From: Tuctoria greenei
Lineage: Eukaryota; Streptophyta; Magnoliopsida; Poales; Poaceae
Direction of reading: 5' to 3'
DNA length: 64,000 bases
Assembly: GCA_036927565.1 (NCBI GenBank)
Contig: JAYESD010000001.1
Span: 277,089,560-277,153,559 of the forward strand
Shown: positions 23,701 through 35,758 of the stretch, one piece after another
Layout of the letters: each line of letters starts with the position of its first letter
Position numbering within the stretch: position 1 is the stretch's first letter
Position numbers and translations under genes: made by a program
The notes under the pieces: generated by a model
Told to the model about the DNA's origin: nothing
Databases searched by the model: none
The model's input: only the letters and a program-made list of their open reading frames with translations

Positions 23701-24290
23701 TACAGGTGTGTACACAACCTTGTGAGATTATGACAAATACGCGAAATGAAATACATATTCAACTTCAATAGCTTCACTAAAATCTCTCCTCATCGTTCAT
23801 GAAATACAAACTGCCGCAGAGCGCGTTCTAGAAAGAAAAATGAAACAGAAATCTCAGAACAAACAATAGCTCAACAGCATCGGCCAGGAACACAGTTCCT
23901 AGTTTTCATTAAGTATCCTATTTTTTTGCAGTACAAAAAATCAAACCGAGATCCAGAAAATGAGTCCGCCGAGCTAAAGTCCAACTCCAGAGACACTGAA
24001 CGAGAGCTTAAAATCAGCCATATTGCCTAGCGCTGACCAATTGCCGGCATAACCTCCCCAAAATCACGGGAACACTAAGACCGTCCTTAGTGGCATACTG
24101 TATTACAGCAGTATAAATTTAGAATACATATTGTAAAAGTAGAAGAAGAGTATGCACAGTGGTGCGGATAGCCTAACACTGCTCCCAAACTACGAGCTCC
24201 AACGCTCGAATTCGACAACCCGAACGCATCCAGATCAGCCGTCTCACCTGCGTGTTGGATCCCCTCCGAGTCGCCGTCCACGCTCCCCAT
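17779..24290 (-). CDS. Kinesin-14 with N-terminal calponin-homology domain (KCH type), about 20 exons
   Basis: Minus-end-directed microtubule motor that may also bind actin through its CH domain. Exon 1 (24248-24290) starts MGSVDGDSEGIQHA. Exons 2 and 3 (23545-23699, 23328-23441) encode the CH domain (AEVINWLSALLPEF, LSDGTVLCHIVDTLIPG, KKFLSVVADMGLPGF). Exons at about 22780-23017 and 22355-22452 follow, then coiled-coil exons between 22270 and 20830. The motor begins NIRVYCRIRPFLPGQ (about 20750) and carries the P-loop GQTGSGKT (20281-20304), switch I NERSSRSHS (about 19745-19771) and switch II DLAGSERVERS (about 19560-19592). The last exon ends at a TGA (17779-17781). CH domain, then coiled coil, then internal motor is the plant KCH architecture of kinesin-14. 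Many splice sites were read by eye; the extreme C-terminus is the least certain part. Confidence 0.88.
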
Positions 24291-26898
24291 TTCCTCGCCG
24301 CCCGCAGCCGGCGAGACTGGGCGGATCCGTCGAGCTGGTCCCGGGCCGAATCGAGGGGGGTCCCGGGGACAATGCGGCGCGGGATTTTGCGGCTTTGGTG
24401 TGGAGCCGGCTCTCCTCCTCCACCTCCTACTCCGCCTCGTGCGCCGCGCCGGGCTGGGCTGCGTTCTGGCTTCTCTGTACTACTGCGCGCTGTTTCGTTT
24501 CGGAATGGTTTGTTTGTTTGTTTTCTGGCGTAGGTCGCGGGATTTCGAATTTGTTTTTTCTCTTCGCGTGTTGAATGCCGCTTGAATCGCCGTCTCGCGC
24601 TTCCTGAATTTGCGCCCCGGTGCCGTCACCGTTAGTGACGGGTGAGGAGGGCGAATTTTAAGTTTTTCTTTTTTTTCTCCCTCTTATTTTCCAAGTTTTT
24701 TCCTATCATTAAAAATGATAAGTGTTTGGTACGGTTTGAAAAAAAAAACAACGGAATTCTGTCATCATCCATTAGAGAAGGAAGCAAATACAATTTAAGT
24801 TCAGATACATCGCAAAATCGAGAATCTTCTCTCGGCTAGAGGCCTACTACTACTAGGTCTAACAAAAAGCAATTACAAACCACGCTTTATGTTTAAGTAC
24901 ACTATAAACTAGACAAATAACATAACATCAATGTCAGGCAGACGCTTTCGAGACGACGTGCGCATCAGACGCTTTCGATGACTGGGCGAGCTCACAAGTT
25001 CATAGCCCCCATTTTCATGCAAAAATCACGGGTATGCCCTCCCGTCGTTGCTACTCCAACAACGTCAGCCAGAGTGGCTGGCACTTCCGTCGATCCGTCG
25101 AGTTGCCGGACACAATATTGTCCAGCGAGGAGGGCTGGGCTTGTTTCCAGTGGCCGCATGCGGGCCCCAGCTGGTGGCCGGCACGTCCGTCACAGTTGAC
25201 GGCGTCAAAAAGAGAAAATTCAATCGTGCTCCCGCCTCGTGCACTCGCTGGTGAAGCCGGCCGCGTGAACTTTTTTATCTATTTCGAAGGCGGCCGGCGG
25301 CCGCTTGTACAAGATGAACATGAAATTGTGAAGCCTGTGCTCTACATGTTTCGTTCTGCGCGAGATAATTTGGAATAGGGTCAGCTTTATTAAGTGGTTG
25401 TGACTTATCTATCAGGTTGGTAAATCGAGCAACCATAGCTTTTAGGCTGAGAATCAGAGAATGGGATTACGGGATACGGATATTGTGGTTACTACCAGCT
25501 CACTAAAACGTGACTCAGATCTATTTGTGTTAGTTGAGTCAAATCTCTATCGGGCTTTTGATTGCGTCTATGGGTGTAAAAGAGTGATTCTAAGGGTGTC
25601 ATTTTTAATCCTATGTTGCTCAAAAAAAGAACTAATTTTCAAATTTTCCTACCGCATTTTGAAAAAGTAGTTCTTTTTTTTAAGTAAAGAGAGATCAGAT
25701 GGGTAAATTTAGTGCTCCTTTTAACACTCTGATTCCATCCACCGCAACATCTGGTCAGCCAGGCTCAAATAGTTATCAACATTTTGGAACACAACAGAAC
25801 AGAATCGGCCATCTATCACAATCCAGATGGCAGTATGGACAGAACAAGGGTGATGGGCAGAGCTCACAATATACACTTGCGATTTCCATGGAGTTTTATT
25901 TGGTCTAATCACATATAAAAGATGATGTGAAATTGTCACATATTAGTCAGTCAGTTCATGGATCGTATCACCGTAGGATCCTAATAGATTGTTCTTATCT
26001 ACCTATCTATCACTAGTCATTGGCACCAGGTCGAGCAGCCTAGGGGCTTAACTATAGAAGCAAAAGCGATGAGTGATACTCCCTGTAAAAACTTCGTACC
26101 ACTGTGCAGCATAGGTATAACTGACCATGTGGACCGTGCCAAATGGTGTCGCCTGATGCACTAGTATTTTGACCAAGCACAAAGTTGAGCGGACCCGGGC
26201 TGGCATGAAGCACGTCACAAGTTGTGCTTGGGCCGAAGCAGAAGTCTGTTTATACTAAGGTATGATCGGCCCATGTAGCCTGAAGTGGGTGACCCACACG
26301 AGTTCGGTCTGCTGGCCACGGCTAGGCTATATAAGCCACGGCGTACCCTCTAATGGGCCAAACCCCGACCCCCTCGCACGACGCGCCCCTCGCCCCATCC
26401 CCTACCCTCTCCACCTAAATGCCTTCTATGTCGCCCTTTCGCGTCTTTAACTGTCATTGTCGCTCCCCTAAAACCTAGCCCTCATACATTGTGCCCCCTC
26501 ATCCCTCTCCTAACCTCTTCGCCTTTGTTACCACCTTTCATGTCTCACCATCGTCACAACTCCCCTAAACCCCAGCATCGTGTCGTCATCACTGCATCTG
26601 GCCATCGCGAATTCGTCGATCACCGTAACACACCCATATATGACTCTCCCTTTTGTCCTTTCATTCTTGTGTCTCTTCGTCAATGTCGCTCCCATAAACC
26701 CTAACACCACCACCGTTGCATTTGGCCTGGATGTGGATGGTGCTCGAGGAGGATGATAGGGAGCTTAACTACTTGTGATTACTTAAAGTTCTCACACTGT
26801 ACCTTTTTTCTTTAATGTTTTATCATCATGTAGTTAAAATGAGGTAATAACCATTTTTTAATGAGAACCACTTTTTGCGAATTGTAACACTAGTCGAC
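24291..26898. other. Intergenic region without recognised genes
   Basis: The first 300-400 bp are GC-rich and should hold the kinesin promoter and 5' UTR. A short direct repeat CAGACGCTTTCGA occurs at about 24946 and 24968. A TATATAAG box lies near 26326 in a C-rich stretch (26340-26560) that may belong to an unrecognised element. No convincing protein or transposon ends were found. Confidence 0.4.
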
Positions 26899-27987
26899 TG
26901 TCGAAGTGTTCTTGTGACACTTCCCCCAAACTTGCTATGCGAGCAGCCCGCAGAGATTCTTGATCGGTAGGGCTTAGTCCTCTATAGAGGGGTTGCGCGT
27001 ATGAGAGTGGTGAGACGATGATTTTACATGGTTCAGGTCGCCGAAGCATAATACCCTACCCCACGGTGAGACTTGTATTGCTGGTGTGAATGTGTGTCAC
27101 GTGTGTATGCGTTAGATTGGGGATCCATTGTAAAGGTGGCGGTCTGATCTTTTTATAGACAAGGTCGTACGCCTTACAAGTGGGGTCTAGGGCCCGACAG
27201 GTGGTCCCAGATCGATCTTATTCTAAAGATCTAAGGCTTCTCGCATAAGCCTCCTCTGATAGTGGCTTGAAGACCTGTCGTCTTGCCGCCTCAGTCGCCA
27301 GTGGCCCATGCATAGTCGTTGATGATGGCAGAGAATGTCCCGTCCAACTGTCCCTGTCGTTGTAAGCTACCCACTTGGCGGAGTGGGGTAGGCATGCGAC
27401 GTCTTCACTGTGATGTGATTGGGCGTAGCAGTACCTGATAGTAGGCGTGCGTTGCGTCATGCATCTGGTGAAGACGCGAGTCTTCAATACTTTATTTAAA
27501 CAAGGCACACTGCCCTATAAACTCCCGCAACCCACTGTCGAGGGCAAATTGCAAGGTATGTGGCAGCTCGAGAGCTAGCCTCTGCGGGGGTGGTCGGGTC
27601 CCGATCCACGGACCACGTGGCATCCCCGAAGCCTGGTATCGAGTAGAGCGGGAGATCCAGGGTCGTAGAACATGTGGTAGGACCAGATCCTGCCTCCACG
27701 GGAGGAGGCCTGTCTAGTGCTTTGAACCACGTGGCAGCATCGGAGCCCTCTCCCATGGGGGAGTGAGATCCCGTCTTGTTGGACACGTGGCCGCTTGGGG
27801 GCTCGCGTCTCCAAGGGGAGTTGGACTCCTCCTTGAGGTCCACGTGGATACCCCAGACCCCATATTTGAGGTAGAGGGGTCCGGGCCTTCTCGACACGTG
27901 ACATCCTCGAACCCTGCCTTGATAAGAAGGCAGGGTATCTAGGCGGCTTTAGCTTGTGCGCGAGGGTACCAGGTATACCGAGTACCA
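26899..27987 (-). repeat. Remnant F LTR, about 1.09 kb, boundaries approximate
   Basis: Starts TGTCGAAGTG and ends near GGTATACCGAGTACCA, which resembles the complement of the start of D's LTR (TGTCGGTACC...GTATACC). TATA box on the minus strand near 27150-27160. No partner LTR is in the window. Confidence 0.5.
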
Positions 27988-28352
27988 ATAGTGGCCCCTG
28001 GATCTACCCTGGGGGAAGTTGATGAGCCTAAGGGTGGAGCCCTATCCCTGCTTTCCTGCGTTGTCTTTTGATTTTGTCTTGATCAATCGAAGCGGTACGC
28101 GCCTCTGTCAGCGTGGCCGTGCACCCCCCTCTGGTTGAGGGGTCGTGGTGATAGGATCTTTACTTGTTGCAACTTCTTTATTGCGACGGTTCCCAATGCA
28201 GTTGTTGCGCTTCTGCTGCTCTCACTTTCGCCTTTATGGGAACCGCCAGATTGCCTCCTCAGGCGGGGGCTCGCTTGGGCCAATCTCTCTAACAAGGGAC
28301 TTGGGCCCCGTTGTCATGGATGATGTGGGTTGAGTAGCAGGTTTCGGCCCAT

Positions 28353-29604
28353 GTGATTTGCTCGATGCACCCAAATGTGGGCAAAGGTGATTCCTCCCTT
28401 AAACACACTCCAATGTTCGAAGCCTTCGTCTTCCTCCTTGAGCACCCGCGCTTTTCCCCACCTTTGAAGTTCTTAAGTGTTGCTCCAATGTACTCCGCCT
28501 TGCCTCCTTCTCGCGTGGTGGATGTAGTGCCCGTGAGGCGGTTACTCAGCTGGGAGGACGAGGAGCGGCGGGATCTGATCCGTCTCGGCTCCCTATCTAC
28601 GGATTTGGAGCAAAATGAGATTGTCTTCTTCAACTCCTATGCGTGCTCTGGGTTTGTTCCTCACGTTTCCTCCTTCCTGGCGACACTTTTGGAGATCCTC
28701 GGACTCTAGCTTCATCATCTGTCGCTGAATTCTTTGGTGGTGGTGGCGGTGTTCTCGCACTTCTGCCAGATGTTCTTGGGTGTACCCGTCTGTGGCAGTG
28801 TTTCTACAGTTCTTCGTGTTGAGGCGGACTGGGAAGAGCAAGACAAACTTCCTTGGCGCCTACTACTTCCAGCATCGGGCCAACAACCCCTTCAAGTACA
28901 TCACCCCGCTCTCCACTGCGAAATGGGCCAACTAGAGGAGTGATTGGGTGATCGTACACGCTGATGCCCACGATCGCATGGTCCTGCCCACTGACTGGTC
29001 GGTACCTAGGAAGAAGACCTGGGAGGAGCATCCGGAGTTGGAGTCGACATATACCCCAGTGATGGAGAGGATCTCATTCTTGGTGGATCATAGTTTGTCA
29101 AAGTTGATGGTGCTGGCGGACTTCGTGCATCGACGCCTGGCCCCCACCAGCATTGTAGCCGCTTTGCATGGCTATACTTTGGGCCTTAGGATGGCACCAA
29201 GCTGGTGAGGGGTCGCGACACGGAGATGACCCCACAAGAGGTGTTTGATGTGATGTCCAAGGCATGTGACGACCCGCTGTCTCCCGACATCTACATCCTT
29301 CTGCGGTCCTATCTGCCGCTTTGCTCGGATTGGGGCCTCAGGGTGAAGATCATGAAGGAGATGTCGAACCTGGATGCGCTTGGTCTTGCGCCGCGGTAGG
29401 TTGATGATGCGTGCCGTGGACTCGCCATCGTCGGCCCTCCAAAGGAGTTTGCATCTTCTCCAGGCTCTGAAGCGTCGAGGGTGGGAGACACGCCCTCGGA
29501 CGGAGGGAAAGGCAAGGTGGTGGTCCCCGACACAGGGAACGGGAAGGCATTGGTCCCTGACACAGGGAAGGGGAAGTCGCCGATGATCAAGGTTGTGAAG
29601 GACA
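28353..29604 (+). pseudogene. Antisense accessory gene of a Tat gypsy element, decayed (Transposase_28/PF04195-like)
   Basis: Translations in two main frames give FFNSYACSGFVPHVSSFL, then LHHLSLNSLVVVAVFSHFCQ and MFLGVPVC. The same pattern is seen at 58582-58124 in element D (YFSAYAMVGLIPPFSTFLL, LYHLGPYSILLVSIFVHFCE). It is the 'putative gypsy type transposon' domain. A stop at 28707-28709 and frame changes near 28944 and 29200 show decay. It ends where element C begins. Function unknown; the family is a passenger of Tat-lineage elements. Confidence 0.7.
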
Positions 29605-29607
29605 AAC

Positions 29608-31797
29608 TGAAAGTGCATCTAGGCATTCCCGTGGGTTTTGGATGATTGATGACGACAATTAAGAGGCTAATGAGCTAAGTTGGTCTTAAGCATAGGTACA
29701 AGGATTGAAATGAGATGAAAACCCTCAAAAGGGAGAAGGAGAAAATGGACGTCAAAGACTCAAGCGTATAAATTAGGGTTTCTATGGTATTGAGCTTATA
29801 TGAGCCATATCATGTGAGAGGTTGGTTGTATCATGTGCATGGAGATCATACCAAGGGGCTCAAAGTGGTGGTTTAGATAAAAACCTAAGTGAGAAGCCTA
29901 AAATGAGAAAAACCCTAGGAGGCCGGACTAGTCCGGGCCTCTGGGCCAGACTAGTCCGGCCATGGCAGACAAGTACATTTTTGGACGAACCAAATGTCTT
30001 TGGAGTGTTCCCGGGTAATTTTGGAGCTAAGTCCGAGAAGTCTGGACTTATCCGTTTTTGGACGGACCAAAACTCTCTGGAGTAGTTCGGACTTGTCCGT
30101 CTGGGCTCGGACTTTTCCGTTTGGGACTTAGTGTGACGAACCGAGAGAAAACCCTAGGGGGGCGGACTAGTCTGCCCCTGTGGCCGGACTAGTCCGGACC
30201 AACCCAGAAGAGTCTGTTTTGGGACGAACCAAGTGGCTTCGGACTAGTTCGTTGTTGACTGGACTAGTCTCGTGTCTAGTGACTAGGGATGGGCGTTCTG
30301 TCTACCCGCTAAATTCGGTTCGGTTATTTCGGTTTTTTTGAACTTCAGTTTTCTAAAATCACTACCCGAAATGTTATACAAATATTAGGTACCCGAAATT
30401 TTTGGGTATCTAAATTTTGGTTCGGTCTTCGGTCTTACCCAAAATACCCGAATTGTACATTATGCTCATTTCATGTTCCTAACAATCAATATAAGTTTAA
30501 TATGATTCATAAATTTAATCTCGAGAGAAACAAATTTTTAGTTTACTAATTATGGATATGTAAATAAATAGTTTAATATAACGACTTCACATATCATAAC
30601 TCACAAATGAAACCTCAAAATTCATATTGTTTAGAGCTCATATATCATAATTTAACTTGATTATTTTATTGTTCGGTTATTCGGCTATTTTGGGTACCAG
30701 AGGGTAATACCCGAACCCAAAGTAAATATATTGGTTATTTAGATTTGCTACCTGAATAAGTACCCGATACCCGATAATTTGGTCTTTTCGGTCTCGGTCT
30801 TGGTTTTTTCGATTTCGGTTTTTCGGTCTCGATTTTTTTGCCCACCCCTACTAGTGACCGTTTGAATTTGGAAATTTGGCGGGTAGCGTGATGATCGTTG
30901 CTCAGTGTGGCAGTTGTTGGGAACTGACCAGGGGGTCAGTGGTCCCATAGGGCCGGACTAGTCCGTGGTCTAAGCCCGGACTAGTCCGCCCCCTTTGCTG
31001 ATGTAAGCAAAAGGGGCTCGGGACCTCTATAAAAAGGGGACCCTCAGGCTCATTTGAAGAGGACTTGAACCCTAGCGCCGCCACAAGCATCCTATAGCCT
31101 TCCAAAGCCTTCTACTCGTCCTACTAACCCCCTAAGATCAAATCTTGAAGAGATAAGGGTTTGGGGAGGAGAGTAAAGGAAAATCATCGCGCTTTGGCTC
31201 TCGGTTTGATCTCTTGCACATTGTTTGTGTTTTGTGGCTTGTGTGAGTTGAGCTTCGTGTGCTCCTCATTGTATTGATTTGTGGGAGCCTCAAGTTGTGA
31301 GTAGCCCCATCAAACATTGTGATTGCCCATTGATATAGTGAAAACCAAGCCGACCATTGTGGTGGCTTGGTGAGAGAAGGGTCAAGTGAGACCTGGTCCT
31401 TGTGTGGACTTCTCAACGTGGATGTAGGCTTCTTCGTGGAGCTGAACCACGGGATAAATCTTGTTTCGCTTGTTTTGCACTTTTCATAATCTCTAGCATT
31501 GCTATTAGGATTCACATTTGACTTATTGTCTTACACTTGATCACTATTGTAAACTTGCAATCTAAGTGTTTAAACATCACAATCTGAGCTTCACAAGTTT
31601 GTTACATATTGCTTTTATTCTCTGTGAAATTTAATTTTGCAAAGAACTTGTAGAAATCAAGTTTTAGGGTTTCCACCCTGTGCTGAGCGGACTAGTTCGG
31701 CCCTGATCAGACTAGTCCGGTCATAGAGAATTAATCTCGTTTAGTTAAGTCATTTCAGGTATTATTTCCTATTCACACCCCCTCCAGGCGACTTTCA
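29608..31797 (+). repeat. Element C 5' LTR, 2190 bp including a hAT MITE
   Basis: Starts TGAAAGTGCATCTAGG and ends CGACTTTCA next to the primer-binding site. Without the 567-bp MITE and its 8-bp duplication it would be about 1.6 kb, close to E's 1656 bp. It contains TATAAAAA (31028-31035) and a dozen or so copies of the GGACTAGTCCG palindrome. Its first 16 bases are identical to those of E's LTR. Confidence 0.9.
30284..30850. mobile_element. hAT-family MITE, 567 bp, in the element C LTR
   Basis: Perfect 8-bp target duplication CTAGTGAC (30276-30283, 30851-30858). 11-bp terminal inverted repeats TAGGGATGGGC / GCCCACCCCTA match except for one base. The TAGGGATG start resembles Ac/Ds ends. Sub-terminal regions are rich in repeats of TACCCGAA and TTCGGT. 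No coding capacity. Confidence 0.92.
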
Positions 31798-31799
31798 AT

Positions 31800-31811
31800 T
31801 GGTATCAGAGC
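31800..31811 (+). promoter_or_regulatory. Element C primer-binding site
   Basis: TGGTATCAGAGC, perfect match to the usual initiator tRNA-Met site, two nucleotides after the LTR end at 31797. Confidence 0.92.
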
Positions 31812-31848
31812 AGACTTCTCCCCAAGAGTCTAACAACTCGGAGAAGTA

Positions 31849-34140
31849 ATGGCCAAAAGGGGTGACAACGAGGTTCCAGTGGTCGTCGATGACACCAAGA
31901 CAAAGAACGTCGATGTTCTTCAAGACAATCCAAATGACGACGAAGAGGTTCGGATGCTCAAAGCACGACTTCGTGAGAAGCTCAACGTGCCGAAGAAAGA
32001 AATCAAGCCAATTGCTCCAGTCAACATCGACAACGAGAGTAGTTCACAAGACTACTCCCGGTATCCTTACAATTATGAGCAACTTACCGCTAGCAACCAT
32101 TACTTGTCTATTCTCATTGGCAAACCTCCTCAATTTGATGGAAATAATTATTCTATGTGGAAGCATAATATGAAGATGCACCTCATTTCCTTAAACCCTA
32201 GCTTGTGGCAAATTGTGATGACAAGTGTTCACCTTCCCAAGAATGAGGAAGACATCACTTCGGAGCAAGCCGTCCATCTACATCGCAATGCTCAAGCTGT
32301 TGGAGTGATTACCTCCTCATTGACTCGTGAGGAGTTCAACCGCATTGAAGGGTTGGAGGTTGCCAAGGAGATTTGGAATACCCTCAAGACGGCGCACGAA
32401 GGCAACCGCGTCATAAGGGAAGCAAAGACCGAGATGATCGAAGGAGAGCTTGGGAGATTTACCATCATGGAGGGTGAATCTCCGCAAGACATGTATGACC
32501 GCCTCAAGACTCTCATCAACAAGAGTCGGTCATATGGAAGCACCCGGTGGACCGACCACGAGGTAGTAAAGAGGATGATTCGAGCATTTATGCCTCAAAA
32601 CGTCACTCTTTGCTCACTAATTCGTGAAAGTCTGGGCTTCCACAAGATGAATCCCGAAGAAGTGCTAGGGAGAATCATAAACCATGAGATGATGGAGCAA
32701 GAAGCAGTGTTCTACAACGATCTACAAAAGCTCTCCTCTTCCAAGAAAAGGGATGTTGCATTCAAAGCAACATCCTCAAAATCTCAAGAAAAGGAAGAGA
32801 GTGATGAGGAGAGTCCCGATACCGATGAGGAAGAAGCTCTCTTCATCAACAACTTCAAGAGGATGTTTAGAAGGAGGAGGGGGAGCTACCAAAATGAGAG
32901 GAGAAGCAAAGACAAGCCCAAAACAAGATCAAAAAGGGCTTGTTACAATTGCGGAGAATATGGTCACTTCATTGTGGATTGTCCACATGAAGAAAACAAG
33001 AAGAAGGGGGAGGGCAAGTCCAAAGAAAAGAAGTACTTCAAGAAGAAGAAGCAATTCGGACATGCCCACCTTGGAAAGGAGTGGGATTCAAATGAGGAAT
33101 CCTCCTCTGATGAAGATGAGAAAGTAGCAACTATTGCTATGAAGAAGACAACAACGGAGAACAAGCTCTTCCCCAACTTAGAAATCTCAAGACCGACATG
33201 TCTAATGGCCAAGGAGGGAAGAAAGAAGGTTAAATCTAAATCCTCCTCTTCAATTTCTTCTCATGATGCTTTGATAGTAGTAGTGAAAATGAACACATGC
33301 TTAAAGACATGAGCAAAAGTACCTTGAAGAGATTGAGATTGTTAACGGAAGATATATTTGAGAAAGAAGAACTCATCAACCGTCAAGTGGACATGCTCAT
33401 CCAACAAAAGGAGAGATGTCAAGAGGTTGAGGAGTTGTTGGAGCTTGAAAGAGAAAGAAGCAAGGCACTTGAGCGTGAACTCGATTTGAGCAAGGAAACT
33501 TGCTCAAACCTTGAGAAAACTACAATTGTACTCAAGGATGAACTTGTTAGTTTGACACAAGCTAACAAGATCCTTGAGACGCAAGTGAAGTCTCTCAAGG
33601 CCAATGCACCTTCTTTCTCTACAAGCTCACCTTTCACAAATATTAAATCCGAAGCATCTCAACCTTGTAAATGCTCAAACTTAATCATAAAACTTAAAAA
33701 TAAGCTAAAGTTGGCACACCCAATCAAGCACCCAAGGGTGACATTTTTGACAAGGAGAAAGTGGCATATGCACGTAGTGCATTTACCAACACAAGACATC
33801 CTCTTGTCAAGGATTGTCTTGGTTATTCTAGGGGATGAGGCAAAATGCCAAAACTCCCAATAATGGCAAAGACTTGATTGTCTTTGTCAAAGGAGGCTCA
33901 TACAACACTAAGGGAAAGAACATTGCCACTACACCTAAAATGCCTAAGAAAGAGCCGCATCCATTGTTCCATGATTTTGATGCTTCATATGTTTTATTAA
34001 GGAACAAATTTGGAAAGGCTTATGCTAGGTATGTTGGGCCACACCGCAAGAGTCACAAACCTTGTGTGTGGGTGCCCAAGTGCCTCTTGACTAACATCAA
34101 AGGGCCCAACACCGTTTGGGTACCTAAAGCCAAGGCTTAA
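31849..34140 (+). pseudogene. Element C gag, broken by frameshifts
   Basis: Starts MAKRGDNEVPVVVDD 37 nt after the primer-binding site. The first frame (to 33312) has the UBN2-type gag fold (SNHYLSILIGKPPQFDGNNY, YDRLKTLINKSRSYG), an acidic stretch and the CCHC knuckle CYNCGEYGHFIVDCPHE (about residues 365-381). The frame shifts near 33290, and a coiled-coil region follows in another frame (33297-33863). The C-terminal part (to 34140) ends WVPKAKA. The homologous gag of E is open in one frame apart from a single stop, which shows what was lost. Confidence 0.88.
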
Positions 34141-34153
34141 ATCTTTCTTGTAG

Positions 34154-34859
34154 GCATACTCCTCCGGTGAAACCAAGTGGGTCCTTGATAGTGGATGCAC
34201 AAATCATATGACCGGAGAGAGGAAGATGTTTGTGGAGTATGAGATTAATGAAGATCCAAGTGAAGGAATCTATTTTGGGGACAATAGCCAAGGAAAAATC
34301 CTTGGCACCGGTAAAATTGCTATATCCTCTAATCATACCATTTCAAATGTCTTACATGTTGATTCACTTGATTATAACCTCTTGTCTATATCACAACTAT
34401 GTGAAAAAGGTTATAATTGTTTATTTACTAATGAGGGTGTGACCGTCACAAGGAGAAGCAATGACTCAATTGCCTTTAAGGGTGTACTCAAGGGAAAACT
34501 CTATCTTATGGATTTCTCCGCGGATAAAACCCAACTTGATACATGCTTAATTACGAAAACTAACATGAGATGGCTTTGGCATAGGAGGATAGCCCATGTT
34601 GGAATGAGGAATTTGCAAAACCTCCTTAAGGGCGAGCACATCCGTGGTTTAAAGAATGTTGTGTTTGAAAAGGATAGGCCATGTAGCGCATGCCAAGCCG
34701 GAAAGCAAGTTGGAGCACCTCATCCATCCAAGAACATTATGACAACATAAAGACCATTGGAGCTTCTACACATGGATCTCTTCGGTCCAATCGCCTACAT
34801 TAGTATTGGTGGTAATAAGTATGGTCTTGTTATTGTTGATGATTTTTCACGTTTCACTT
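34154..34859 (+). pseudogene. Element C protease and first part of integrase
   Basis: Protease triplet in WVLDSGCTNHMTG, followed by the GAG-pre-integrase zinc region (WHRRIAHVGMRN, CSACQAGKQ). A TAA at 34748-34750 replaces a sense codon just before RPLELLHMDLFGPI. The integrase reading then stops at the element D insertion (34860) inside the VIVDDFSR block. It resumes at 59989 after D and its target duplication. Confidence 0.88.
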
Positions 34860-35722
34860 TGTCAGTACCCTACGTGCCGTATACCCCTTGGGATTACAAA
34901 AAGACCAAAGGAACTTCACCTGTCTGAGTTGAAGATCTCCGAAGGCCCCACGTGTCATACAAAACCAGACCTGCATCCCTTCTATGGTTAGTCCTAATGC
35001 TGCCACGTGTATACAACAACCGGAGCTACGCCCCACACATGGGAAAGCTCCGGGCTAAATACCTGCGCGGCACCTCCGAACATAACCCCCGACAGAGGGA
35101 AGCTCCGGTACCAACACATGTACCTCTGCACCGGACCTACCAGTCCCAGATGGTAAGCTCCAAAGCTGCCACGTGTCCAACCGCCCGGACCTTCAGCCTC
35201 AACAATCGGACTGGTGGACCCCCAACGGCTCGGACCTTCAAGGGACAATCAAAGACTTCAAGGCCCGATTAAGTGTCATTAATGCTATATTAATGACACA
35301 CAATCGGAAGGCCCTTAATACCAGTAACGGCACTGTCAAGGACTGTTACCACGCTATTAAGGGTAATTAACCTCATTAATTATGTATTAAGCATCAGTAA
35401 CTGTCAGGACCACATGTCAGGCCAGGCTAACGGTGTAACGACCAGTCCTTGTACTATAAAAAGACTGGTCGATGATACACAATGGAGGCTTCTCTCGGCT
35501 CCTCTGACACTCACTCTTTGGGAACTCTCGACTCCTAGACACTCAATACAACAACTACACACCCCGTGGAGTAGAGTATTACGCTCAGGTGGCCCGAACC
35601 ATGTAAATCCTTGTGTCTACTTGCCATCATGTTCTGAATCTCTGCGCGCCCAATACCGAACTACAAACTCCGCGGGCTACCAATAGTAGTACCAGGAGAA
35701 TTGCATGAACAACACTCCGACA
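34860..35722 (+). repeat. Element D 5' LTR, 863 bp
   Basis: TGTCAGTACC...ACACTCCGACA. TATAAAAA at 35455-35462 lies inside an inverted repeat with arms CCAGTC / GACTGG. The sequence after it (CTCGACTCCTAGACACTCAATACAACAAC) is the likely start of the transcribed leader. Confidence 0.92.
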
Positions 35723-35723
35723 G

Positions 35724-35743
35724 TTGGCACGCCGGGTAGGGGG
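35724..35743 (+). promoter_or_regulatory. Element D primer-binding site candidate
   Basis: TTGGCACGCCGGGTAGGGGG directly follows the LTR end. It is in the right place for a primer-binding site, but I cannot name the matching tRNA. Confidence 0.5.
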
Positions 35744-35758
35744 CGCCCGAGATTCAAA

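Larger units (their letters stand above)
26899..29607 (-). mobile_element. Tat-type gypsy remnant F (3' LTR plus antisense-gene region)
   Basis: Layout matches the right end of element D in mirror image: an LTR (26899-27987), a spacer, then a gene running antisense to the element's own pol. The LTR begins TGTCGAAGTGTTCTTG, close to the complement of D's LTR end. Its minus-strand CTATAAAAAG box is like D's. Element orientation is therefore minus. It is truncated on the right by the insertion of element C at 29608. Assignment rests on architecture and partial sequence similarity. Confidence 0.65.

Noticed and set aside
24152..24574. Plus-strand frames over the kinesin first exon and promoter
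   Set aside because: GC-rich region where long frames arise by chance; the minus-strand exon is supported by the spliced CH domain.
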